Below are positions 7,878 through 14,985 of a stretch of DNA of 64,000 bases, one piece after another. Source of the stretch: Bacillota bacterium (GTDB lineage Bacteria > Bacillota > Clostridia > Christensenellales > UMGS416); the NCBI GenBank assembly GCA_023435705.1, contig JAEYRH010000008.1:345937-409936 (forward strand). Direction: 5' to 3'. Under the pieces are notes generated by a model. It did not search any database and was not told the DNA's origin. It saw only the letters and a list, made by a program, of their open reading frames with translations. The stretch's first letter is position 1. The number at the start of each line of letters is the position of its first letter. The position numbers and the translations under genes were made by a program.

Positions 7878-8576
7878 TTATTCATTTGGGTTGCGATGAT
7901 AGAATTCATCTCGTGTCATCTTAAATATTTCCTTGAATGATGAATGGGATATGCAACTCAATTCATCTCTGCTTATCTCTCTAAAAATGATTTCTTTTTG
8001 CGTAAGGTCAACCTCAGCAAGCTCAGATTCATGGAAAACAAATATTGTGTCAAATAGATATTTATACCTGTCGGCAAGCATATTCAAAATAGAATTGTCA
8101 CTTATTATAAGATCTAAAGATCTATAAAGATAATCCGAACCAATCATCCATGAGAAAATAAAAAGTTTGTTTTCGCGAAATTTCCGAAAGACATTTTTAT
8201 TTAGTGTGTTTGTCTTGCTGAGAAATGCCCCAATAATATCATGATCTTCACCCCAGAATGAAAACGATGCCAGCAATTGTTTGTTCGGCAGCAATTTTAC
8301 ATCAACTCTTCCGCTATTGATGTTATCCATGTTTGGCCTAGACAGTTCATTAATTGTCTTCCCAGAAATATCGCAAACTCGAGACATACTTTCCTGGATA
8401 TGTTGTTTGTGGCTTGTTGTCACCTCAACACCAATTCCGTTCGGTTCGCAAACAATATCAGGTGATTCTGATAGTTGTGCCTGATCATATTGCTGTGGAA
8501 AGAAGTGAATGAGAATTCTTCTTGCTCTTTCTTCTTCGAATTTATGCTTGTCATGCGAAGATATTCTCCTGTCCAT
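7878..8576 (-). CDS. Hypothetical protein, possible PD-(D/E)XK-type nuclease
   Basis: A 232-residue AT-rich protein. Near residues 38-55 it has SPDIVCEPNGIGVEVTTSHK, a Pro-Asp, spacer, Glu pattern resembling the core of PD-(D/E)XK nucleases, though the final lysine is T in the usual place. The rest is unfamiliar. It stands alone, convergent with the lipoprotein gene, and its base composition is far from its neighbours. It may be an acquired nuclease or defence gene; this is inference from one motif. Confidence 0.5.
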   Translation of the reverse strand: MDRRISSHDKHKFEEERARRILIHFFPQQYDQAQLSESPDIVCEPNGIGVEVTTSHKQHIQESMSRVCDISGKTINELSRPNMDNINSGRVDVKLLPNKQLLASFSFWGEDHDIIGAFLSKTNTLNKNVFRKFRENKLFIFSWMIGSDYLYRSLDLIISDNSILNMLADRYKYLFDTIFVFHESELAEVDLTQKEIIFREISRDELSCISHSSFKEIFKMTRDEFYHRNPNE

Positions 8577-8619
8577 TGGCTCCTCCGGCTGAATATCCCA
8601 ATCAGCAATATGATTAGAA

Positions 8620-8650
8620 AAGGGTCATCTGGATGAACCAGATGACCCTT
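8620..8650 (-). terminator. Rho-independent terminator
   Basis: Perfect 11-bp arms GGGTCATCTGG (8622-8632) and CCAGATGACCC (8638-8648) with a 5-base loop. On the minus strand TTTTCT follows, ending the flavodoxin-type gene. Confidence 0.85.
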
Positions 8651-8657
8651 AATGTAT

Positions 8658-9284
8658 TCACCTTATGAAATTGGTGACCTGCCGCTCCTCCAGCTCCGGC
8701 GGCTGGATGCCGGCAAGGCGCCCCAGCTCAAAGCATTTGAGCATCCAGGCCATGTTGCGGCCCAGGGTGCGCATCACCTGCATGCCCTCTTTGTCCTGCC
8801 GCACTTCATCGGGGTTGCTGCCGTGCACCATGTTCCAATACTGGGAGGGCACCATCGGCATGCCGTTGATGCCAAAGTATTTGTTCAGCTGGTCCAGCGC
8901 CGCCGTGGACCCGGCCCTGCGGCAGCTTACGATTGCCGCGCCGGGCTTGCCACGGAAGCCTTCGCCGGCATAAAAGAACCGGTGCAGGAAACTGGTGATC
9001 GTGCCGGATGCGGCGGCATAATGCACCGGCGAGCCGAACACGAAGCCGTCTGATGTCTTGGCTTTTTCAAGCGCAAGATTCACAAAGCCGTCGTCGAAGG
9101 CGCAGCCGGTGGCGTCGGGCTTAAAGCAGGCGTGGCAGGCCGTGCAGCCCCGGATGGGCTTGTTGCCCAGGTGCAGGATCTCCACCTCGATGCCTTCCTT
9201 TTCCAGCTCGCCGGCAACTTCGCGGAGCGCTGTGTAGGTGCAGCCCTTTTCGTGGGGGCTGCCGTTGATCATCAGGACTTTCAT
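8658..9284 (-). CDS. Flavodoxin family NAD(P)H-dependent oxidoreductase
   Basis: A 208-residue FMN protein: MKVLMINGSPHEKGCTYTAL is the phosphate-binding loop of the NADPH-dependent FMN reductase family. GCTACHACFKPDATGCAFDD is the Cys-rich loop common in clostridial members, and FGSPVHYAAASGTITSFLHR is the second FMN contact. These enzymes reduce quinones, metals or other acceptors in the cytoplasm. AAAGGAGG precedes the ATG. It forms a single-gene unit with a strong terminator. Confidence 0.9.
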   Translation of the reverse strand: MKVLMINGSPHEKGCTYTALREVAGELEKEGIEVEILHLGNKPIRGCTACHACFKPDATGCAFDDGFVNLALEKAKTSDGFVFGSPVHYAAASGTITSFLHRFFYAGEGFRGKPGAAIVSCRRAGSTAALDQLNKYFGINGMPMVPSQYWNMVHGSNPDEVRQDKEGMQVMRTLGRNMAWMLKCFELGRLAGIQPPELEERQVTNFIR

Positions 9285-9298
9285 GGCGGTACCTCCTT

Positions 9299-9375
9299 TA
9301 ATCCCCCCTGGCCCCTCGAGGCCATCCCCCCTTGAATTTTTGCCTTCGGCAAAAACAAAGGGGGTAGGGAGTCGC
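9299..9375 (-). repeat. Interspersed hairpin repeat module
   Basis: ATCCCCCCTTGAATTTTTGCC followed by TTCGGCAAAAACAAAGGGGG and TAGGGAGTCG, the same module found near 3411, 17400, 17840, 29510 and 33770. Confidence 0.7.
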
Positions 9376-9395
9376 TTCGAAATAGAACAAGAGCG

Positions 9396-9941
9396 TTATA
9401 GTTCCACAAACGTGGGCTCATGCCCTGTGTGCGGCAGGAACTTATGGAGCAGGTCATCGAGCCGGAGCTTGAGGCTCGCGGTGTTCACACAGGGGTGGCA
9501 GCCCACATATTGCTGTGTGAGCAGGTCGCGGTCAATGAGCAACCGCACCTTGCGCTCCCGGTCGTTCATCAGGCCAAGCACGCTCACCGACCCCGGCGTG
9601 AGATCCAGCAGCGCCTCCATTTCCGCAGGGCTTGCGAAGGAAAGCCGCGACGAGCCGATCTGCCGGCTCAGATCCTTGGTGCGAAATGGCTTGTTGCCCG
9701 GCATCATCAGCAGGCAGTGGCCGGTGTGGCTGGCCGTGCACAGAAACAGGTTCTTGCAGATCTCAATGCCCAGCAGCTTATCCACCTCGTGGCAGGCCTC
9801 AATGGAGGGCGTTGGCTCATGGTCCAGCCGGAGGTAGGCGATGCCAAGTTCGTCCAGCAGCGCATAGGCGCGCAGCTCCCGGTCTTTACGGCCCTGCGGG
9901 TCCGGCGGGCAGCTGAATAGCGTGGTGTCGGTCGTGATCAT
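9396..9941 (-). CDS. Prolyl-tRNA editing deacylase (YbaK/ProX type)
   Basis: A 181-residue single-domain deacylase of the YbaK/ProX superfamily, which hydrolyses Ala-tRNA(Pro) or similar mischarged tRNAs. Recognisable parts are EPTPSIEACHEVDKLLG, KNLFLCT, HCLLMMPGNKPFRTKDLS with the conserved lysine, LTPGSVSVLGLMND and GCHPCVNTASLKL. These match free-standing PrdX proteins of Clostridia. GGAAGG precedes the ATG at 9941; a GTG one codon earlier is also possible. Confidence 0.85.
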   Translation of the reverse strand: MITTDTTLFSCPPDPQGRKDRELRAYALLDELGIAYLRLDHEPTPSIEACHEVDKLLGIEICKNLFLCTASHTGHCLLMMPGNKPFRTKDLSRQIGSSRLSFASPAEMEALLDLTPGSVSVLGLMNDRERKVRLLIDRDLLTQQYVGCHPCVNTASLKLRLDDLLHKFLPHTGHEPTFVEL

Positions 9942-9966
9942 CACAAACCTTCCAAGTGTTATCAGA

Positions 9967-10278
9967 TTACCAGATCCAGGGGATCACGGTGAAGCACAAT
10001 GCGCGGATCACCACACCCCGCAGCGGCTTGGCTTCGCCTTCAAATGCCCTGCGGATGAAAAGCGCCATCAGCAGCAGCATTACCGCCGCGATCACCATGC
10101 CGCCATAATGCACGATATCCATTGTCTCGGTGCTGTTGAGTGAATTGTGCACGACAGGCTGCTCGGGCGGTTCGTAGGCCAGATAGGCGGCCAGGCCGCC
10201 GAAGGGAGCAAAGAAAAAGACAACCAGGCACACTGCCGCGATCACGACACCGATGATTCCAAAGAGGTGCTTCTTCAT
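9967..10278 (-). CDS. Small membrane protein of unknown function
   Basis: A 103-residue protein starting MKKHLFGIIGVVIAAVCLVVFFFAPFGG, with a second hydrophobic stretch (GGMVIAAVMLLLMALFI) and a third weaker one at the C-terminus. I chose the ATG at 10278 because AGGAGG lies 7 bases upstream. It follows the deacylase gene's promoter side with a gap of about 25 bases and may be cotranscribed with it. Confidence 0.65.
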   Translation of the reverse strand: MKKHLFGIIGVVIAAVCLVVFFFAPFGGLAAYLAYEPPEQPVVHNSLNSTETMDIVHYGGMVIAAVMLLLMALFIRRAFEGEAKPLRGVVIRALCFTVIPWIW

Positions 10279-10387
10279 CCGAACCTCCTGAACAGCCTTC
10301 AAAAGCGCCGCCAACCGGCCGGCCTCCCCCTAGTATACCAGAGAACCGCGCCGGTCGTATATCCCCTTCCCCGCACCGATATCCCAC

Positions 10388-10415
10388 ACCACCGTTTGCC
10401 ATATCTCATATAGTA
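10388..10415 (+). promoter_or_regulatory. Sigma-K-type sporulation promoter
   Basis: AC (10388-10389), 17 bases, CATATAGTA (10407-10415) fits the Bacillus sigma-K pattern AC-N16/17-CATANNNTA. It stands 17 bases before the ATG of the Cys-rich gene. The identical layout occurs before two other genes in the window. Confidence 0.6.
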
Positions 10416-10431
10416 TACGGGAGGTGTTACC

Positions 10432-10902
10432 ATGCCATATGTGGACATCAGCACTTGGACAGGCGGAACCAGGTGGACCGCGTTGTGGAACGGCGAATCT
10501 GCCAACGAGCTTGGCATAACCGCCGGCGACTTCTGCTCCCGGTTCACCAGGAGGTTCTGCAACCTGTTCTGCGGCCAAAACAACAACCGCCGGCGCTGCG
10601 GGTTCTGCAACCTGGGCGGCGGCAACAACAACAACAACGGCACCAGGGCCTGCTGCCTGGCGTGTGTCCGGATCGCCCCGGATATCTGCCAGGAAGTCTT
10701 CGCGGCCCGCGCCAACGTGATCGACTTCTGTGAGTGCTTCAGCGCCGACTTCTGCACCCGCTTCGTGGACGCGTATATCGAAGAGCGGAACCTGCCGGAA
10801 GCCTGCCGGGGCGTGCTGTGCGCCCGTTGCTGCGCGGCCAGCCGGGTCGCGTGCAGGGAAGTGCTCCGGGAGTTGGGGGCGAACGCAAGCTGCTGCTTCT
10901 AA
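10432..10902 (+). CDS. Cys/Asn-rich protein, candidate spore-coat component
   Basis: A 156-residue soluble protein with about 20 cysteines, several as pairs or CxxC-like spacings (RFCNLFCGQ, GFCNLGG, ACCLACVR, FCECFSADFC, CARCCAASRVAC, ending ASCCF), and an Asn tract GGGNNNNNG near residue 63. There is no signal peptide or membrane segment. It has GGGAGGTG before the ATG and a sigma-K-type promoter. I know no family match. Cysteine richness plus late-sporulation promoter suggests a cross-linked coat or exosporium protein. Confidence 0.7.
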   Translation: MPYVDISTWTGGTRWTALWNGESANELGITAGDFCSRFTRRFCNLFCGQNNNRRRCGFCNLGGGNNNNNGTRACCLACVRIAPDICQEVFAARANVIDFCECFSADFCTRFVDAYIEERNLPEACRGVLCARCCAASRVACREVLRELGANASCCF

Positions 10903-11004
10903 GGAGCAGGAGTACACAAAGGAATAGCGGGCGTGAGCCCGCTGGTACATACGGTTTTCAAGCCATGTTCCATATTCCACGTTCCATCCCATTTTGCCAG
11001 AATC

Positions 11005-11032
11005 ACCATATCAGGCGATATCTCATAGGATA
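11005..11032 (+). promoter_or_regulatory. Sigma-K-type sporulation promoter
   Basis: AC (11005-11006), 17 bases, CATAGGATA (11024-11032), ahead of the YmaF gene. Confidence 0.6.
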
Positions 11033-11060
11033 TACCATCCATGAAACTGGAGGGACTCAC

Positions 11061-11501
11061 ATGAAATATGACAGGTTCTATGTGGGAGGCGGCCGCGAGG
11101 AGCAGGAAAGCGCGCCCAGAGACGAGATGAAACGCCGACCGGACAAGGAGCACGGGTGCCCCGGCGTGGAGCTGACGCACACCCACGAGTTTGAGGGCAG
11201 CACCAAGCTGGCCGAATTGCAGGACGACCCGCACAACCACCGCTTCGCCGGCGTGACCGGCCCGGAAATCGAAGTGCCCGGCGGCCACATCCACAAGGTG
11301 TTCACCCGCACGGACTTCTTTGACAACCATTTCCACATCGTGATCCGCAACACCGGCCTGCAGAAGCCCGTGGGCAACGGCAAGCATGTGCACTTTGTGA
11401 AGGGCATGACGGAGGAGGCCGACGGCCACCGGCATGAGTTCCAGTTTGCCACGCTGATTGAGGACCCGCTGAGCCCGCCGCCGGAAGAAGACGACTGCTG
11501 A
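11061..11501 (+). CDS. YmaF family protein
   Basis: A 146-residue His-rich soluble protein matching the YmaF family: repeated His-containing motifs ELTHTHEFEGST, DDPHNHRFAGVTG, VPGGHIHKVFTRTDFFDNHFHI, GKHVHFVKG and DGHRHEFQFATLI. Function is unknown; the paired histidines suggest metal binding. The ATG at 11061 follows GGAGGG and lies downstream of a sigma-K-type promoter. The open frame extends far upstream but that part has no ribosome site. Confidence 0.85.
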   Translation: MKYDRFYVGGGREEQESAPRDEMKRRPDKEHGCPGVELTHTHEFEGSTKLAELQDDPHNHRFAGVTGPEIEVPGGHIHKVFTRTDFFDNHFHIVIRNTGLQKPVGNGKHVHFVKGMTEEADGHRHEFQFATLIEDPLSPPPEEDDC

Positions 11502-11726
11502 GAGACTGAGTGCGCGAAAGATGACAGACAGGAGCGGGCGGTTCCGCCTGCTGGAAGTTCCTTAAGGCACTGGGAAGGAAGCCCGCCGGGGTGCGCTGCG
11601 CGCGGGGCTGCAAGGGCAGATGGGCTGTGTGCGCGGGGGCCGGGGGCTGGGGGTACAAAAGGGAAAAGCGGGCCGGGGGCCCGCGGGGTACATAGGAGGT
11701 TCAAAGTCATTAACAGTTGCCAAAGA
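11502..11726. other. Spacer at the left edge of the retron island
   Basis: No gene. GC-rich and G-rich up to about 11700, including GCGGGCCGGGGGCCCGCGGGG at 11667, a shorter relative of the dispersed palindromes. Composition then switches abruptly to AT-rich within about 30 bases, marking the edge of the island. Confidence 0.6.
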
Positions 11727-12281
11727 CTAAATCGTAGAGACCATTTCAGAAAGATGCGCAAGAACGAACTTCTGAGCGTTCATATTGTAGTAATTCACAG
11801 TATATGTATCACCTAATGAATTGACTTTCGGCAATGAAATAATTCCTATTGATTCTCCTTTTTTTGTGACAAACTTAAATGACCGATAATCGCCAAGCTC
11901 TGCTTCAGCTAAGTATTCATTCTGCATTAACCAGTATGTTATTTGAGTTGCCTTCAACTTCTTCATGTATCTGTGGTTTATCGATTCATTCAATAGAAAG
12001 ACAAATCTACTAATAGAAATTGGTTCTGACGATAACGGAATTTTCTCGATATCACAATCTGGTATGCAAAAAGCACTTTTATAATTCTGTTTCCTATTAC
12101 CTGATATATTACTTTTCAAGTAGTTGTCTAAAACATCAGATACGGCTAAAAAGCACTTTTGTAGTTCTTTATTATTAAGTACAGTATCATCTGGGAACGC
12201 AATGTTGCAGGTTGGATCAATACCAATCGACAAGCAATCCATGTAGAACTTTAGAGCAAGAACTTTTCCTTTTTCGATCAT
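11727..12281 (-). CDS. Fourth retron-operon protein, function unknown
   Basis: A 184-residue protein starting MIEKGKVLALKFYMDC, 13 bases downstream of the reverse transcriptase stop and with GGAGG before its ATG, so it belongs to the same transcript. The C-terminal part (TQITYWLMQNEYLAE, then YRSFKFVTKKGESIGI) resembles a winged-helix ending of the type seen in phage-like regulators; that is pattern recognition only. AT-rich like the rest of the island. I do not recall it as a standard part of PRTase retrons, so it may be an accessory protein or unrelated passenger. Confidence 0.65.
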   Translation of the reverse strand: MIEKGKVLALKFYMDCLSIGIDPTCNIAFPDDTVLNNKELQKCFLAVSDVLDNYLKSNISGNRKQNYKSAFCIPDCDIEKIPLSSEPISISRFVFLLNESINHRYMKKLKATQITYWLMQNEYLAEAELGDYRSFKFVTKKGESIGIISLPKVNSLGDTYTVNYYNMNAQKFVLAHLSEMVSTI

Positions 12282-12294
12282 GATGTGCCTCCGA

Positions 12295-13320
12295 CTAATA
12301 ATCCCATATTAAGCTATCAAGCAATGAAAGTACTTTTTTACCTTCTTCTGGCTCAACCATGTTGATGTAGTAGGCTTTTCCATACAAATGTTCCTTGTAA
12401 AATGCTTTATCACAAGCAATACGCCTTAAGTGTTCTGATATGCCGAATCTCTTACAATAGTAGATTTCTTGACGTAGTGCTCTTTTAAATTTCTTTGGGA
12501 CGCTCAATCTGCCTTGATTTACGTTTAAGCCTGTTACAACTTGACGCTGATGCTTATACAAAATACGTTTTTTGGAGGTATTCACTTCAAAGCCTTCACT
12601 TACAATTATTTCTTCAATTAGTCTGATACAATCCTGTATAGAGTATCTTCCAGAAATTGTTATATCATCTGCATACCTAGTATAGCTTGCGTTATATTTT
12701 GCTACTAGTGATGAAATTCTTTTGTCCATTTTTAGGCAAACAATATTTGATATTAGCGGACTTGCGGGCGATCCCTGTGGCAAGCATCCTTCATATGTGC
12801 AAAGTCTGGCAAGTGCAAAAGACACTTCCTTTGTGTATCCATAATATGAAAATATTCTGAACACAGTATCAATGTCAATAGATGGAAAGAAATCTTTAAT
12901 GTCTAAATTGATAATGCATTCTTTCCCAACATGGGCTTTTGCGTTTGTTACTATTGATTTGCCTCTACAAAAGCCATTTGCATGATCTGATATATGAATA
13001 TTGTTAAGAATATTATCAAGTATCCAGCGCTGGATATACTTTAGTTCAGCAGAGGGAACTTGTAGAACTCTCATGCTGCCATTTCTTTTAGGAATGGAGA
13101 TTTTCTTGTAGAAATATGATTCTGTTGTAAGTATATACGAACCAAGATGATAGGCACCAATACCAAGCAGTAATGATAAATGTTTTATATCGAAAATAAC
13201 AGGTAAATTATTGTCTAGGAGCCTCTCGGCATACAGCAAGCATCTTTTCGAATAGTATTTCCCTCTTTTTTGGTTAATCAGCTCAAGCTTCAGATTAGTA
13301 ATGTAATCTTCTTTGTTCAC
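12295..13320 (-). CDS. Retron reverse transcriptase
   Basis: A reverse transcriptase of about 341 residues that makes msDNA from the adjoining RNA. Counting from the ATG at 13353, it shows retron hallmarks: NAKAH (137-141, region X), DIKDFFPSID (151-160) with the first catalytic Asp, LPQGSPASP (191-199), the active site YADD (227-230) and VVTGLNVN (272-279, region Y). No maturase or endonuclease domain, so not a group II intron. I prefer GTG at 13320 because AAGGAG lies 10 bases upstream; the ATG at 13353 lies inside the a2 repeat and lacks a ribosome site. Confidence 0.9.
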   Translation of the reverse strand: MNKEDYITNLKLELINQKRGKYYSKRCLLYAERLLDNNLPVIFDIKHLSLLLGIGAYHLGSYILTTESYFYKKISIPKRNGSMRVLQVPSAELKYIQRWILDNILNNIHISDHANGFCRGKSIVTNAKAHVGKECIINLDIKDFFPSIDIDTVFRIFSYYGYTKEVSFALARLCTYEGCLPQGSPASPLISNIVCLKMDKRISSLVAKYNASYTRYADDITISGRYSIQDCIRLIEEIIVSEGFEVNTSKKRILYKHQRQVVTGLNVNQGRLSVPKKFKRALRQEIYYCKRFGISEHLRRIACDKAFYKEHLYGKAYYINMVEPEEGKKVLSLLDSLIWDY

Positions 13321-13345
13321 ACTCCCCGCGCTCCTTATGGTTTTG

Positions 13346-13546
13346 TTAAGCATGGCATGCCGCTACTTAATCTGTGATTGTAAACTTCCGTAAGTGTAAC
13401 TTGTTACAATTACGGAAACAACAAGTTGCATTCCCAACTTGTTGGTTAGGATACGAATGCTTGTCTTCGTATCCTAAGCAGGTAAGTAATTAATTGTCTA
13501 TGAAAGGCAACTAGCCTTTCGCCTTCTAGCAGCATGCCATGCTTAA
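13346..13546 (-). ncRNA. Retron msr-msd RNA locus
   Basis: This 200-base gap between the winged-helix and reverse transcriptase genes is bounded by an inverted repeat: 13346-13364 pairs with 13528-13546 at 18 of 19 positions, as expected for the a2/a1 arms. Inside lie four hairpins: GAAAGGC/GCCTTTC (13502-13520), a perfect 12-bp TTAGGATACGAA stem (13446-13477), a perfect 10-bp CAACAAGTTG stem (13419-13444) and TTCCGTAA/TTACGGAA with a nested TGTAAC stem (13386-13417). It is on the same strand as and upstream of the RT, the standard retron position. Exact ends and branching G are not determined. Confidence 0.8.
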
Positions 13547-13551
13547 ACAAA

Positions 13552-13875
13552 CTATAGTTTTGTTAAGAACTTCTCCGGAACATAAGGCTTGTTGATAGAC
13601 CATGCGGAATTCTTGTCAATTCTCTCATATCGTATATCTGGCTCACTATATTTGTAATAATCAATGCTTTTATTAACTAATTGAAGCCTCCCTTTCTTTG
13701 TTAATCCCAGTATATTTGCATCATACTTAAGAAGATCATTTTCTATTAATTCATCTAATAACGAATCAAGCTTACTTATGCTGATGCCAAGAGTTCTCAT
13801 TACATCATAAATTGAGTAATGATCTTGCTTTTCCTTAAAATATGCAAGTATCATTAACTTGAGATAATTGTCCAA
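13552..13875 (-). CDS. Retron-associated winged-helix protein
   Basis: A 107-residue protein with a winged-helix look: MDNYLKLMILAYFKEK, YSIYDVMRTLGISISKLDSLLDELIENDLLKYD and LGLTKKGRLQLVNKS, i.e. three helices and a wing. It probably binds nucleic acid, perhaps the msDNA. The start is TTG at 13875, 4 bases past the phosphoribosyltransferase stop and with AAGGAA in place, so the two are translationally coupled. The stop lies a few bases before the msr-msd repeat. Confidence 0.7.
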   Translation of the reverse strand: MDNYLKLMILAYFKEKQDHYSIYDVMRTLGISISKLDSLLDELIENDLLKYDANILGLTKKGRLQLVNKSIDYYKYSEPDIRYERIDKNSAWSINKPYVPEKFLTKL

Positions 13876-13878
13876 AGC

Positions 13879-14790
13879 TTATATTCCTTTTTGCGCATTA
13901 TAGTTTTGCGCCCTTCTTCTTTTCCTGTCATTAATTAGTTTATCTAGCGTCTCTTTTCTTTGCCATTCAGGTCTTGGATCATTCGTTCTTGGAAAAATTG
14001 CCTTATACCGTTTATCGACCCACCTAAAAAGGCCAAGTGTATTATTAGGTGTGTTATTATGAAAAGCCATTAAGCCCTCAGATTCCTCATAACCTAAAAT
14101 ATGAGGCTGAGGGATTCCTAAGCTTTGTGATAAATCTACAAAGCTAGTTTTTATAACTATCAAATCATCTCCTAATACTGGATTAATAAATGCTTTACAT
14201 CTAGCTATTGAGTATAGCGGTACAATCGATACATCTAGCTCAGCAGCACATTGTGCAATTTTTTCGAGTGATTCCTCCATAGCGTGTATAATGATATAGA
14301 ATATTCTCTTGTTTTTATATACTAATGCATTTTCTCTAACATAATCTGTTAATGTTTTGCCTGTTCCGCTACAATCATCTACAAGAATAATGTTATCTAT
14401 CATTTCCCATTGCTTATTTGTAATAAAGGTAGTATCAGCAAAACATATATGCTTATTTAGATTATTAATAAACTTATAATCTATCCAATAATCTATTGAA
14501 CTATTCCCTTCACCAGTTTTTGATCTGATGAAAGTATAAATAGTATTCTCATCGCTTATAAGATATTCATCAATTAATTTCTGATGTAGTTGTCTTAGTA
14601 TTCTATTCGTTTCAGTGTGTGTATAATAATCAAAATTCTCAAGCAATTTAAGAACAAGTGGTTTTGATTCATCGGGTAATTGTGCTATCCATGTAATGAA
14701 ATTCTCTTTAAAATCATCTGTTCGTTTGTCTTGTGAACTCCATCTTGCAAGACACTGATCTATAAAAGTCTTATATTCATTTTCATTCAT
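13879..14790 (-). CDS. Retron-associated phosphoribosyltransferase-like effector
   Basis: A 303-residue protein. Residues about 134-147 read NIILVDDCSGTGKT, the PRPP-binding loop pattern of type I phosphoribosyltransferases (hydrophobic strand, two acidics, TGKT). The N-terminus is helical, and the C-terminus has RWVDKRYKAIFPR and a basic tail. In PRTase-carrying retrons (type III in the Mestre 2020 scheme, as I recall) such proteins are the presumed toxic effector; the substrate is unknown. The ATG at 14790 has AAAGGAGG 7 bases upstream. First gene of the island operon, AT-rich. Confidence 0.8.
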   Translation of the reverse strand: MNENEYKTFIDQCLARWSSQDKRTDDFKENFITWIAQLPDESKPLVLKLLENFDYYTHTETNRILRQLHQKLIDEYLISDENTIYTFIRSKTGEGNSSIDYWIDYKFINNLNKHICFADTTFITNKQWEMIDNIILVDDCSGTGKTLTDYVRENALVYKNKRIFYIIIHAMEESLEKIAQCAAELDVSIVPLYSIARCKAFINPVLGDDLIVIKTSFVDLSQSLGIPQPHILGYEESEGLMAFHNNTPNNTLGLFRWVDKRYKAIFPRTNDPRPEWQRKETLDKLINDRKRRRAQNYNAQKGI

Positions 14791-14828
14791 GTTCTTGCCT
14801 CCTTTCACTAATGATCAATAGATGTTGA

Positions 14829-14867
14829 ATTATAAGTCATTATAGCATATTTTATGAATAATAAAAG
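14829..14867 (-). promoter_or_regulatory. Probable promoter of the retron operon
   Basis: On the minus strand TATAAT occurs twice (14844-14839 and 14834-14829), about 40-50 bases before the effector ATG. The -35 (CTTTTA at 14867-14862, spacer 17) is poor. This AT-rich spacer separates the retron from the divergent helicase gene. Confidence 0.4.
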
Positions 14868-14916
14868 CGGTGCTAGAATTATGTCTAGTTATTTTCCTTT
14901 AATAGCAACTCCCCCC

Positions 14917-14946
14917 TTGCCCTCCCCTCCCCTCCCATGCTATAAT
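14917..14946 (+). promoter_or_regulatory. Promoter of the HelD-type helicase gene
   Basis: TTGCCC (14917-14922), 18 bases of C-rich sequence, TATAAT (14941-14946), 40 bases before the TTG start. Confidence 0.5.
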
Positions 14947-14985
14947 ACCACTCCTTGTTTCCCCAAAAGTCAGGAGGTGGTTCCC

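Noticed and set aside
10734..11060. Long upstream extension of YmaF
   Set aside because: It runs antisense in sense to coding of the Cys-rich gene's other frame and has no ribosome site; the sigma-K-type promoter lies inside it.
12295..13353. Group II intron or diversity-generating retroelement RT
   Set aside because: No maturase or HNH domain, no intron ends, no template/variable repeat pair seen; NAxxH and VTG motifs point to a retron.
13346..13546. CRISPR-like array because of several repeats in a short stretch
   Set aside because: The elements are distinct inverted repeats forming hairpins, not spaced direct repeats; the position before an RT fits a retron RNA.
14854..14985. Extended N-terminus of the helicase
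   Set aside because: It contains the -35 and -10 elements and lacks a ribosome site; TTG at 14986 has AGGAGG at ideal spacing.
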